Positions 21,585 to 33,177 of a stretch of 64,000 nt of DNA are shown in pieces. The position numbers were made by a program, and so were the translations under genes. Location of the stretch: positions 62,001 through 126,000 of the forward strand of contig JAQGEQ010000180.1 in NCBI GenBank assembly GCA_034620365.1, in the 5' to 3' direction. Origin of the DNA: Pegea sp. RAD2-039. Lineage: Eukaryota; Chordata; Thaliacea; Salpida; Salpidae. How positions within the stretch are numbered: position 1 is the stretch's first letter; every line of letters starts with the position of its first letter. Below the pieces are notes generated by a model, which worked only from the letters and a program-made list of their open reading frames with translations, made no database searches and was not told the origin of the DNA.

Positions 21585-22784
21585 ACTTACACTCAGGCAG
21601 GAAATGAACTTATAGAACTTCACCTTAGGTACCAAGATAAAGATTTTGATGGATTTGATTGTTTTTCTGATTTACTTGTGAAAGATAATATTCTGTAAGC
21701 AGGATTCGTTTACTGGATATACAAAGAAAGTGGATTAGTGAAACTTTACAAATTGAAAGATTTTAATGTCAGCAGTATCTCATATCATTTTACTATACTG
21801 AGAAAATTCTTTCAAATTGGAACAAAGTTTTCTTTCAAAAAGGACAAATCTGTAGAAGCCCATTTTTTTGCTTTGGAATTATTAAAACATTGTCTGTTGA
21901 TTGCTGAAAAATTCAAACCAACTAAAACCATAATGAAATACTGCGTTTTCGTTTTTTATAGTACAGATCTTGGATGTATTCGGCAATATGTACGGAACTA
22001 ATATCTACAAACAAACCAAAAAAGTTGATGATTTGATCACCAGATTGTCTTTGCTATCTGGTAGAACTAAAATTGTTAAACTATCAACAACCACCAATAA
22101 TCACAAGTTTCAAGAATATTTATCATTTTTGGATGTCTTTCATTCTTCACTTGAGTCAACTGAAGATCTATTTGATTACAATTCTATTAGTTTAGAGTAT
22201 AACAGTATAATAGTAATTGCATTTGTATGCTTATGCGGTTTGATGTTTTTCATTCAATCTTCAATAGCAGGACACTTATATGTTTTTAGGCAAACGTTTG
22301 CTTCATATAGCCTACAAATAAGTTTACAAGGAGTTAAACAACATCCAAAATTTGCTAAAGTTTTCTGAAACAATTCACTTGCAGCTGTTTTGTTTAGTTT
22401 TAATTTGTTAATATCGTTAGCTTACCATTTGAAGTTTTCAAAAATAAGAAAGCAATCTATACTCCTCCAAACTAATACGTACCTGTGTCAACAAGCTTAT
22501 ACAAGTTTCAAGTTTTTAGCCAACTAAGCAAAATTGAATCCGAATTTTAAGAGAAACTGAAATATTTTTGGAGTAATATGAAAAATAAAGAAAACAAGAA
22601 AGATGAAATGTTTGTTAGTAGATATGAGAGCCTGTACGACGAATTACTTATTATAAATATAATTTGTAAAAGTGTTTTAGACTGTCAAAAGATGAAACAC
22701 ATTTTGACTAAAGCCACAAAAATAATTATAAAGTTGCATTGTTCGTTTAAAATTAGTTATGCCTGCATTATAACGCTATCGTAG
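21585..22784 (+). pseudogene. Amplified family member 1, broken
   Basis: Homologous to the intact copies from about residue 40 on, but the first exon-like start and the N-terminal 40 residues are missing: similarity begins at AGNELIELH near 21598. Lesions are TCA to TAA within NILSAGFVYW (near 21697), a frame change near 21955 (after TIMKY), a stop at 22366-22368 after KFAKVF, and further frame changes toward the C-terminus. The last part (ISYACIITLS) ends at 22784. It stands just downstream of the SMC6 fragment and lacks the family promoter region. Confidence 0.85.
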
Positions 22785-23609
22785 AAGTTTTCATCACCTT
22801 AAAAATTTAACTTACCTTCAGGATAAAATTTTTTGTTTTATATTTTTATAAATTATACTTAATAAGTTAAAACAAGATGAAATTCGGTTTAGCTAGAAAT
22901 ATGATTAAATTATTACATAAATTCTTCAGCTAAGTAATGATAGTCAACTTGATAGATATAGAAGAATTAGTTCATATATATGATTAGTAAATTGTTATTA
23001 CATCATATTACGATTTATATCTAACTCTAGGTAACAGAAATCGTCAACAAAATTTATACATAATAAAGCTGTAAAAAACTAAAACTGTATTTGTAAATTT
23101 TTCTTTTAATAGTTTTATTTAGGTTTTAAACTTACCTATAAAAGGTAACTGCATATTATTTATAAATAAAATCCACTAAAATAAATAGAGTTATTAATAT
23201 ATTGTAAGAAGTATAAACACACTAAATAAATATTTGAAGTAAAACATTATTGACTTAATATTATTGAGAAGATTTAAACTAATACAAATTTACATCAATT
23301 AAATAAGTAATAATTAAAATGAGGATTAAAAAGATATCTTTAGAGAACTATAACAGAGATTAAGTTAAAAAGTCAAAACAGCTGAGTTGATATTTTATAC
23401 TTTAGCTTCTACAGAAATAAGTTTGTAGAAAAATCATAAAAAATATGTTTAAAAGCCAAAAACTTGGAAAAATAATCATTAAAACCGATAATAAGTTATT
23501 TCTTACAAAAGTGGTATAACAGTAGTTTTTATTTGAAGAATTTAATCAAGATTCACAAAAGGAAAATTGCAAATGATAATATTATGAAATTCCCAAAAAC
23601 ACTTAGTGG

Positions 23610-24020
23610 TTTGCACTCAGTAACCTAGCAAACCCAAAAACACTTTGTCCTTTACCTTTAGTACTCTGGCATGAAAAATATTTGGGTGCAGTCCGTTATG
23701 AATTAGAAATCACCATAACTGATTCTCAAGACAATTTTACAAAAGACGCTCTTGTGAGATTGGTTAAACAAGCTGTGGAGTAGTGAGTATATAACGCGCC
23801 TGTAATAATAAATATTAAGGAAGTTTATGAGGAAGCTAGTTTCAAACTTTTAATAGTAGAAAAAACTAAAATCAAAAGTGATTATATCTTAGTTGTCAAA
23901 TGGTTTTTAGAAAAACTTTTACCGGATATTAAAGAGTTCTTCTATAACATTTCCTTTAGAAGTTTGAATTGCTCTTTAGAGCCGTGCAACGTATTTTGTA
24001 GTTACCATCAAAATTGATTT
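23610..24020 (+). pseudogene. Unrecognised conserved frame, copy 1
   Basis: One frame reads LPLVLWHEKYLGAVRYELE, then FTKDALVRLVKQAVE, is stopped by TAG TGA, and goes on in the same frame with INIKEVYEEASFKLLIVEK, then YILVVKWFLEKLLPDIKEFF, to SYHQN and a TGA near 24018. Composition looks coding. A more decayed inverted copy lies at 43895-44250, so it is part of the duplicated unit around the gene family. I do not recognise the protein; it may be a former neighbour gene carried along. Confidence 0.45.
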
Positions 24021-25077
24021 AAATCTGTTTAATTTTGTTATGATCATTGTTAATGGACCAGCTAAGTTATAAGCTCAGTAAATTTTTTTAATTCTTTAGT
24101 ATTGTGACAGGTCTTGACAACCTCTAGCTAACATATAAGACTGAAAACAGTTCTTTTGTGATCAGCCAATAGCATGCAAGCTTTCGAATTAGAATATTTG
24201 CAACTTAACTTGAATTTTAATTCGATTTATTTACAGTTGTAACATATTTAAAATATATCCACAAAACATTATAAAAAATATATAAAAGTCCAAAATACAT
24301 AACTTTTGGTTGACGTCACACAGAGATATTTGACTTTTGATATCATTATGGGTAGTTTCAATTCAGAGAGGCCATAAGGACATAGATAAATGTATATTTG
24401 TGGAACTAAATAAAAATAGTAAATAGTTTCGATTGGGTGTTATAAAAAAGATTGTTTTGATAATAATAGGTTTTGATAATATTGATGCTATTAATTTTTA
24501 AGGTTAAATTAAAAATTTTCGTTTACTTTATTCTTTAAATTAAAAATTTTGGTTTGTTTAATATAGCAAAAGTTGTTTTTGATTTCTTGATAGTTTAAGT
24601 TTTTTTTCACAAATTCTAAATCATTTAAGCAAACCGAAATCAAGTTGAAAGCTACTTTTTAATACTCAATTTGTTTATAAAAAAAAATTATATGCTTTAG
24701 TCTAAAACAAGGTTGGTTTGGGATTGATTTATTTGCTATTTTAGTTTTCGTAGTTTAGGAACATCAAATTCAGTTTTCAAGCTTTCATATAAATATTAAT
24801 TGAGGATAAAAATATAAAAATAACTTTCATGTAGTAATTAGAAATATTACAAAAACAAAAAGATAGTTTCGGTAAGATTTGGAAATTAAACTCAAGCTTT
24901 ACTCATTTTATAACTTTAATTTATTCAACCAAATTGTTTTAATCTATAAGTTAGCTGCCAGGAGTTTATATTCACAAAGTTTCATGAAACAATTACTGCA
25001 ATATTAGCCATCAATTTAAAAGTTAAATAATTAAAACTAGATTATAAACTTGCTACCTTAGTTAACAAAACATCGTC
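24021..25077. other. 5' region of duplicated unit
   Basis: No gene is seen. Parts match 42640-43300 in inverted orientation (for example the words attgggtgttataaaaaa near 24433 and their complement near 43140), so this belongs to the large inverted duplication around family members 2 and 5. Confidence 0.6.
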
Positions 25078-25676
25078 TCGGCGATGACGCCTTTGTGGAA
25101 TATAATGAGTCGGCGTTGCAGGTAATAACATCTTGCTTTACAGAGGTTGTAAGACTCTTCAGACTTGAAGTGAGCCTAATAATGAGTAAATCTAACTACC
25201 ACCTGCCTCCACGAGACAAATACACTTATCTTCATTTCACTATCAGCAACACAAGACTTGAAACCCCTACAGCAATATATTCATTATTGTCTAAATACTT
25301 TAAGAAAACAACTTCAGTCATAAATAAATGTCTAATACTTTTATTTAAACTTGTAAGTCTTGTGATATTACAAAAAGCATTTTGACTAAATTATTAGACA
25401 TTTATCACTTATATTTTATTGTTAGTCTAAAGAAATTTCATTTATATTTAGAGCAAACTGACTTGAAACTACATTTATTTTAAGAAGCAAAATAAAATGA
25501 AGAGTTATTAAACAGATTTCTTAATCTTTCAAATCTTTGATAAGCTCAATAAAAGACCATTAAAAGATGTTTCTAATATGCAAATTTTGTATTTCGTGAT
25601 CACCAGTATGTTTGTTTTTATTGCTTCTAGCAGAAAGACATATATTTAAAAAGCTGTTAAAGTCGTATCCTGCTCT
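25078..25676. other. About 600-bp insertion/deletion block between units
   Basis: In the unit of member 7 (near 52790) the text catcgtct runs straight into agcggaaag. Here the same two words are about 600 bp apart, the block being bounded by cgtct on both sides. It contains a 96-codon frame at 25095-25385 (VITSCFTEVVRLFRLEVSL) that I do not recognise and that is not clearly kept in other units. Its second half partly resembles 32230-32510. Confidence 0.5.
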
Positions 25677-26368
25677 AAGCGTCTAGCGGAAAGTAAAGAG
25701 ACATATATTCAAAAAGCTGAAGGAAACGTTTCAAGGAAATTATTTTTAGCTTTGTGCAAAATATAAGCATAGTCATAATGCTTCATGTAATTTCAGCAAA
25801 ATATCGATTTATATAAACAGAGAAAGCAAAGAATTCACCTTATATAATTTTACAAAATTATTAATAATAAAACTGTCTCTTTATCAGTTCTTAAACTGAA
25901 CATATAATATTGAAATGATTACAGTTTAAACAAACTGATTGAATTAATAACAAGTCTGTTTTCATGATTTTTATTTTGGTTGATTTGGTTTACATTTGCA
26001 AGACTATAAATAAATGAACAACCCGAATATGAGGGCATATGTGTTGAAGACTTTTCTTACATGGAAAGTTCTATCTTTTACTTTATCGTTTGTTTGCTAG
26101 TTTAGTACTGAATATGTTTTAACTATATGATGTGAATTCATATGTTTGATTTAGAATTTAAGTTAATGAAGATACTACTACTTCTTAGTAAGATTTAAAT
26201 CTTGATTGCCTGCTGTAAGCTGAAAGGTAAAATATGTTCAGAACATTTTATTTTAGTAAATGTACTGAGTGATGCTACGTTTGTCTAATAAATTATTTAA
26301 CTACAGCCTTACTTTTAGCAGCTCCTGATTTTGTAGATTAATCTTCTACAAAAATTAACAATTTTGAA
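25677..26368 (+). promoter_or_regulatory. Shared promoter/5' leader of the gene family (member 2)
   Basis: This stretch is conserved before members 2, 3, 4, 6 and 7 and, inverted, before member 5. It includes a TATA-like tatataaa at 25810-25817 (also 32640, 36619, 45394, 52930) in an otherwise alike setting (tatcgatttatataaacaga). Just before the start codon, a tacag...ttttag acceptor ending at 26317 (also 33143, 37118, 45906, 53439) is followed by the invariant ctcctgattttgtagatta-type leader. Most copies also have a donor-like gtaagtta about 95-110 bp upstream of this (for example 33046, 37019, 45806), so I infer a short 5'-UTR intron. Confidence 0.6.
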
Positions 26369-27730
26369 ATGAATAAATATTATGAATGTGTGAAAGTTTT
26401 AGACGTTGGAGGAAAAACGTCTTTCATTTTGCAAGGCAGTCTATTTGATTACATTTTTACAAACCCGGCAGGAAATGAGCTTATAGAACTTCACTCTAAG
26501 CACCAAAATAAAGAGATTTCTGTTGATGGATTTGATTGTTTTTCTGATTCACTTGTGAAAGATAATATTTTGTCAGCAGGATTCGTTTACTGGATTTACA
26601 AAGAAAGTGGATCAGTAAAACTTTACAAATTGAAAGATTTTAATTTCAAAAATACCTCATGTGATTTTAATATGCTTAGAATATTCTTCCATATTGGAAC
26701 CAAGTTTTCTTTGAAAAAGGACAAATCTGTAGAAAGCCATTTTGTTGCTTTAGAATTATTAAAACATTGTTTGTTGATTGCTGAAAAATTCAAACCAACT
26801 AAAACCATAATAAAATACAATTTATCCGCGTTTTCATTTTTTATAGTACAGATATTGGATGTATTCGGCAATATGTACGAAACTAAACTCTGCAAACAAA
26901 CCACTAAACTTAATGATTTGATCACCAGATTGTCTTTGCTATCTGGTAGAACTAACAATGTGAAGCTATCAACAAATATAAACAATCAGAGGGTTAAAGA
27001 ATCAACAAACACCAATAATCACAAGTTTCGAGAATATTTATCGTTTTTGGATGTTTTTCATTACTCACTTGTGAGCTCGTGTACTGTTGTGTTTCCTAAT
27101 GAAACTGCTGGATTAAAGTATAACCGACATTTAATGAGAGTTATTGCATTTGTAAGCTCCTGCGATGTGATGTTTTTCATTCAATCTTCAATAGCAGGAC
27201 AGTACCATGTTTTTGGACAAACAATTGCTTCATCTAAACTACAAACAGATTTAAAAGGAGTTAACCAAAACTTCCTTAAAATCTTGTTTATTGAGTCATT
27301 TGTAGCTGTTCTGTTTAGTTTCAATTGGTTGATATTGTTAGCTTGCCACATAAAGTTTTCAAAAATAAGGGAGAAACCTATATGCCTCCGAGCTGGTCTG
27401 TACGTATGTCCAGAATTTTATACAAGTTTTAATTTTTCTGATCAGCTAAAGATTATTGAAAAAGATGTTTCTGAGAAATTGGACTTTTTTATGAGTAAAA
27501 AAACAAAAAAAGCAAAAAAGAAAGGTAAAAAAAAGTTTGCTAAAAATAAAAAAGATAAAAATGATGAAATGTTTGCTGAAAGATATGAGAAGATGTCGGT
27601 CAGATTAATTAAGATAAGTATAATTTGTGAAGAGCTTTTAGACTGTCAAAAGATGAAATCTATTTTGGATAAAGCCACAGTAATATTCATAAATTTGTGT
27701 TCTTCCTTGCACAATAGTTTTGCAAGTTAA
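26369..27730 (+). CDS. Amplified family member 2 (453 aa), unknown function
   Basis: Intact, intronless 453-codon frame. The other copies start at MNNFEMNKY; here the first ATG is ATT, so translation should begin at the second Met. Conserved landmarks are FILQGSLFDYIF (about residues 16-27), GFVYWIYKESG (about 70-80), VALELLKHCLLIAEKF, a hydrophobic stretch SAFSFFIVQILDVF, LITRLSLLSGRTN, FVSSCDVMFFIQSSIAG, and a hydrophobic VAVLFSFNWLILLAC. The end is Lys-rich (KKAKKKGKKKFAKNKKDK) followed by a helical tail. There is no signal peptide, and I recognise no domain. An 11-residue in-frame insertion (KESTNTNNHKF) near residue 205 combines the versions of members 7 and 3, indicating unequal exchange. 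Open frames on the opposite strand are shadows. Confidence 0.85.
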   Translation: MNKYYECVKVLDVGGKTSFILQGSLFDYIFTNPAGNELIELHSKHQNKEISVDGFDCFSDSLVKDNILSAGFVYWIYKESGSVKLYKLKDFNFKNTSCDFNMLRIFFHIGTKFSLKKDKSVESHFVALELLKHCLLIAEKFKPTKTIIKYNLSAFSFFIVQILDVFGNMYETKLCKQTTKLNDLITRLSLLSGRTNNVKLSTNINNQRVKESTNTNNHKFREYLSFLDVFHYSLVSSCTVVFPNETAGLKYNRHLMRVIAFVSSCDVMFFIQSSIAGQYHVFGQTIASSKLQTDLKGVNQNFLKILFIESFVAVLFSFNWLILLACHIKFSKIREKPICLRAGLYVCPEFYTSFNFSDQLKIIEKDVSEKLDFFMSKKTKKAKKKGKKKFAKNKKDKNDEMFAERYEKMSVRLIKISIICEELLDCQKMKSILDKATVIFINLCSSLHNSFAS

Positions 27731-29300
27731 GTGGAACATCAATGCGAAAATGAAGTCAAAAATAAGAATTGCAAAAATATCAGTCAGACACTGAAACCTT
27801 ACATAAAAAACTTTCTGATTTTTCTTTAACGAAAATTTTTATTTAAACTTAAAAATTCATTTTTAATAGTTTTCTTCTAGAATGATAACTCTTGAAAAGT
27901 TAAAGGCTAAACGTCAAAGATATATGAGCAAGAAGCAGAGACATCCGATAATGTTGGTCGGATGTAATTTTAAATAATAAGTTTGTATAATGACAAAATA
28001 AAATTTTACTTTTGATAAAGTAAAGTTTGATATCTGTGATATTTGTTTGTGCGTTTGCTAATTATTTTTACTACCAGAAAAGTTTATGTTTTACAATCTA
28101 AGTTTAAATTTCGCCTCTTATATTTGATGTTTAATGTTTTCTCTTTGAATTCAAATTAAATTATGAAATCCTTGTGCTTTAATCAGTTTTCTTATCAAGC
28201 AGGTATAGTCAAATCTTTTAAGTTTTATTTGTTTTAGTGTAGATTTTATAGGCTAGTTGAAAGACACCATAGTTAGAATTTTTAAATCAATGTTTAAGTT
28301 ATAGTACACAAGTCATTTACACATTGCATGTGATTTAGTAAAGTTTATTATTTCTGACAATTTTGTAAGAAGGTAATAACATTAAAAAATCATTAGATTA
28401 TATGGGTTTTATGAAAGCTTCTGATATTGTATTGAAGTCATAAAAATCTGTTTGTTTTATTCTCTTCAATAATTTGATTATTTACTTCCATTGAATTTTT
28501 TGATTTTTATTTAGGTGCTCATATTGAGTAAAAATATGTAAGCTTAAATGTAAATTGAACTAAAATGTTTTGTAACGTTTTTACTAGTAGATAACGTTAA
28601 CCAACTACAAAGTTTTTAAAGTTGGGAAACAAACCCAAATCCTTTGAAAATGATCTGTACTTGTGTCTAGTAGGATAAGACTTAGATGCGATTGTTTTTT
28701 GATGTCCATGTATTTTTGAGATGTTATCAATGATGCTCACTGTAAAGCACAATCAGAACATTCCAGATTGTTATGATTGTTTAAAATAAAGTTTCACAAC
28801 CACAATAGAAGCTTGATAATACTTTAAAAATTTTGTTACATTAAACTGTTTGGAAAGCTTAAATAAAGTGGTGAGAAATTTAGAAACTTCAATAAAAGCT
28901 TTTTTCTAACCAAAGTCTATCAATCAGTAAATTTTAATCTTTTTTGACGCGTTTGATAACCTATGAAATTCTTGTTTCTTTTGAATAAGTTAGCAAAGTA
29001 GAAGCTAGAATTGTTTTAAAATTTTTTCTTCCAAACTATTTTAAAAAAGTCACATTTTTCAGCTGTTTTAAACTCTGTTTTTCTTGGTTGTGAATAAATC
29101 AAACTTTGTGATGTTGTGGTAATTAGTAGCTGATTCGTTTGTAAAAATGTAATCTATGATAAAGAAATATCTGCTTCGAATTTCATGATAGCAAAACTGA
29201 GCTGATTATTTCTCAGTGTAAATTAAACAGCACAAAAGTTTTCAAAAATCTGCTGAAACAATATAAGCAATTATACTTTTATGATAGCTTTTTCAGATAA
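27731..29300. repeat. 3' flank of duplicated unit
   Basis: No gene is seen. Much of it matches 38890-40444 in inverted orientation (3' flank of member 5), and shorter parts match 47231-48010 and 54818-55690. The conserved word tcgcctcttatatttgatg occurs after several members. About 28685-28780 recurs at 39410-39510 (inverted) and twice at 47830-48030. Confidence 0.7.
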
Positions 29301-29889
29301 CTAGGTTGTAGTGAAATTTCACATCGATTGATGCATACCACGCATGCAACCAAGCTAGTTAAAGGTGGAAACTGCTGTAGAAATCTATGCAGTGTATTTA
29401 TAGAATGATCATCCAAAACTTATGAATTGTATGTAGGTGCTAGCTGAGCTGGTTTAAAGTGTTTTAACAAAATATCTTTAGGTAAATTAGTATAATGACA
29501 TCATGTTAAATAAGTATAACATCACAAGCTACTTTAATAAATGGCGTCACTTTACCTGTATTCAGACAGTTTAAAGATATCTGAACTTATTCGTTTTATC
29601 TAAAAGTGCCTATAAGTCCGTGAAGGTTGTGAACTTTTTATTTTAAACATAATTATTTGCCGAATTCTTAACCGTCTGAAATAAATTTACATATTACAAG
29701 ATAAAAAATAGACTTTTTATTTAATCTAAACTTTCTTTCGACAACGTATTTTCAAAAAATAAGTATCTAAGTAAAAGATATTTGTGAAAATTTGTCTCTA
29801 GCTTTAACCAAACTTTACATTCTTCAGTTTTGATCAATAATTTCAACATTGCGCACTTTTTCGAAACCTTATGAAATCTTTAATTTACA

Positions 29890-30150
29890 ATTAAGTTTTG
29901 TGGCTTAGCTATTTAGTGTACTTATTATCAGTATATATTTACTGCCTTCATATATACCCGAATGCAAAGACCTGCATTACCCATATAAAATACCCATATT
30001 TTCGTAACTTAATGAAAGCTTTCTTTAGCAATTAAATTTTGTGGTTTAGTTATTCAGTATACTTATTACCTTGTGGTAGAACTATAGAATGTACTTATTA
30101 TCTGTATATATTTACTACTTCCATATATACGTGAATAAAAAGACTTTATG
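29890..30150. repeat. Local direct duplication
   Basis: The text around 29893-29965 recurs at 30030-30135 (shared cttattat-c-gtatatatttact and catatatac-tgaat words). The same motif occurs inverted near 36230-36300 and 49795-49870, so it is part of a dispersed repeat. No gene is seen in 29301-31150. Confidence 0.6.
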
Positions 30151-31164
30151 AAAAGCTAGTTCTTGTAAATAATGTCTGCTTCTTGTATTTTTCAAGTACT
30201 TAAAACTTCAATTAGTGTTAAAAATAACTGCAAAATGGCAATAAATCTTACCATACTGCTTGTCTACTAGTTTATTTGTAATCTCAGATAAAGATCAAAT
30301 AAAAGTTTTTTCTGATAAAACTTATTTATAAATTACAGCAACTCTCATATTATATCAATCTATTATATAGTTTTACTTTACTTTATATCTAAAACAAAAC
30401 TTCTGTACAATTTCAAATTAATATTAGTTTGCTATTTACTACAGCTATTGTCCAAAATGAATTCATTATTTTATAAATAAACATGAATAAATACGAATAC
30501 TTCAAATACTAAATTACATGGTGACAAAAGATAAGGAAAAAAGAGTTTAAATTCGGTCGACTATTCATAATTCATTTAAACAGTTTAAATCGTCTTTAAT
30601 TAGCTACACCAAACTTTAATTTGATAAATATAAACTAGAGAATCTACACAATTTTTTTGCATTCGAGAAAGTATAAATGATCTCAACTTCTTCAAAACCT
30701 CTAAATGCTTAGCTATCTCATTCATTTTTTCGACAAAGTTATTCCTTGAATTAAATTTAAGACAAAATATTAATTGAAAAAGAAAAAACGCAGAAAGTGA
30801 TTGTAAAATCTTAAGAAAAAGGTCAATCTTGTAATGCTTTTTCTTCTAAAATTAGACCTCATTTTGACATGATATATTTTGTGGAAAAGTTTGTAAAGTA
30901 AATATGTGGTTACTTGGCTAACATACAGAATAAAAACGCCAAGAATAAATGCAAACCGCAGTTTTAATGTAGCAATTTTGATTTATCTCAATTTATAAAC
31001 GTATAGAGGCGAGTAAAACAAATCATAAAAGCCTTGAATAATACAACTATTATTACTGCCACTATTATTAGTTTAGTAGCTAATCATTGCAAGTTTAAGA
31101 AAACCCCGCTTCAAAAATATAATAAAAAACAAAATATTTTGCAATATAAAGCAAATTGTGGCAT

Positions 31165-31235
31165 TTCGTATCGGCGGTTGTGGCTCAATTGGTTAATGCA
31201 TCGTGCCTTTAACTCAAATGACCCGGTTTCCGACC
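31165..31235 (+). other. Degenerate tRNA-like element
   Basis: ggcggttgtggctcaattgg carries a good A box, and a weakened B box (ggtttccgacc) lies about 45 bases later. A tRNA-like anticodon loop ctttaac is present but its stem does not pair and the acceptor ends do not match. It is a decayed tRNA or tRNA-derived SINE head, not a functional tRNA. Confidence 0.4.
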
Positions 31236-32499
31236 TAGCACCAGTATTTTTTTATATTTGCGCATTTAGTGGTTAGTCATTTAGCCTGTGACATAAAAAC
31301 ATTGGTTTCGATTCGTTGACTTGCAGTTGATTTTTGTCCGTTTATGAACTAATTTGTTTTATCAAAAATATCAACATTTTTCAAAAATCTTTGTAAGTTT
31401 CTATAATTACATTATTTCACAAGATTTTTAAATTTTAATGAAAATTCACTTTTCTTACAGCTTATTTCTGTAGATAATCTTATTATTTTAACAAAATAAA
31501 ATCTAAAAACTCTAAAGGTTACAATATAAATTTTATAGCTAGAAACTCATGAATGAATCCTATTTATAACTTCAGGTAGTTATTATTTTATTTAGATTGA
31601 TTCAATCAGCTTTTCTAAGTGAAAACAGGTTTCTTTTTACCTGTTAAATTAATCTGCAGTAAAAACGGTTTTAGTAAAAACACCGACAACATTTTTTTTC
31701 TGAAAAAGTATATATGCCTTTGTGATTGTTGTCTTATGATTTTACACATTTTCATATCGGGCTTGTTGTCGTCTGAATTTGTAGTACAGCAACTCTACTT
31801 AAAATGTAAAATAAAGGTTGTAGAATACTTTACAGATTTATTGACTACATTAAGTGAATCACCTCTCTATTAAAGTGAAGTGTTTGTAGGTACCAACCTT
31901 GCTTTCAATAAATTTTCAGAATAGGTTATCTATAAAAGTAACAATTTAAAAACTACAAAATTCTTACAAAATTAAAGCAAGAAGTCATGGAAGTTAGTTG
32001 AGTAATGTATACTTAATTGATGTTAATAATGCTTTTAAATGCTGGTGCACAATGTCTACAAGTTAACCAATGAAAACATCTAGAAATTGAGTAAGATGAA
32101 ATTTTTGCAAATTTAGGCAGTATTTGTAATCCACAATAAGCAAAACTTCTGCGTAATTGTAGTACTGAGAAGTAGTAATGTATTGAACAACCTTTAATTT
32201 ATAAAATTTCACTCAATTCTTTTATTTAAGTCTTGTGATACTACAAAAGGCATTTTAACTAGAAGTATTAGACATCTATGATTTTCTTGTTAATAGTCTT
32301 AAGAACTTTTATTTGTAGTGACAGCTAACTGAGTTGAAACTAAATTTTTATTTGAAGTAAAATAAAATAAAAGAGATTTTAAACGAATTTTTCTAATCTT
32401 TAAAAGCCTTCATAAGCATCACTTAATAAACTTTAAAAATGAAACACTCTTCAAATATGCAAATGTTGTGTTTCATAATCAAGTAAAACAATGTTTTTA
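31236..32499. other. Intergenic, no gene seen
   Basis: AT-rich. The 84-codon frame at 31619-31873 has no recognisable feature. From about 32220 the sequence begins to resemble the 5' region of member 2 (25335 onwards). Confidence 0.5.
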
Positions 32500-33177
32500 T
32501 TGCTTCTAGCGGTAAGTAAAATGCAATTATTCAAAAAGCTGAAGAAAGCTTTTACAACTTCAAAGAAATTATTTCTATCTTTGTGCCAAAATATAAGCAT
32601 AGTTATAAGGCTTTATGTAATATCAGTAAAATATCGATTTATATAAACAGAAAAAAGCAAAGAAATCACTTTATAGGATTTTACAAAATTATTAATAATA
32701 AAACTTTCATTTTATCAGTTCTTAAATTGAAAATATAATATTGAAATGATTACAGATTGAACGAAATGATTGAATAAGTAACAAGTCTGTTTTCATGACA
32801 TTTATTTCAGTTGATTTGGTTTACATCTGCAAGACTATAAATATATGAACAACCAAAGATGAAAGCATATGTGTTGAAGACTCTTCTTACATGAAAGCTT
32901 ATGTTATTTACTTTATCGTTTGTTTTCTAGTTTTGTGTTATATATTTTTGATTATTTGATGTGAATTCATAAGTTTGATTTAGAATTTATTTAACAAAGA
33001 TACTACTTCTTAACTCAATATAAATATTATTGCCTGCTATAGGATGTAAGTTAAGATATCTTCCCATACATTTAAAATTACTAAATGTACTGAGTGATGC
33101 TACCTTTGTCTAATAAATCATTTAACTACAGCCTTAGTTTTAGCAGCTCCTGATTTTGTAGATTAATCAGCAAGAAA

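Noticed and set aside
26623..26985. Long open frames on the strand opposite to family members (also 33513-33806, 41088-41387, 46255-46440, 53809-54078).
   Set aside because: They recur at the same place in each copy because the sense codons of a conserved stretch lack antisense stops; no start region or splice context supports them.
31165..31235. A tRNA-like sequence with loop ctttaac that could be a TAA suppressor tRNA.
   Set aside because: The anticodon stem and acceptor stem do not pair and the B box is damaged, so it cannot be a working tRNA.
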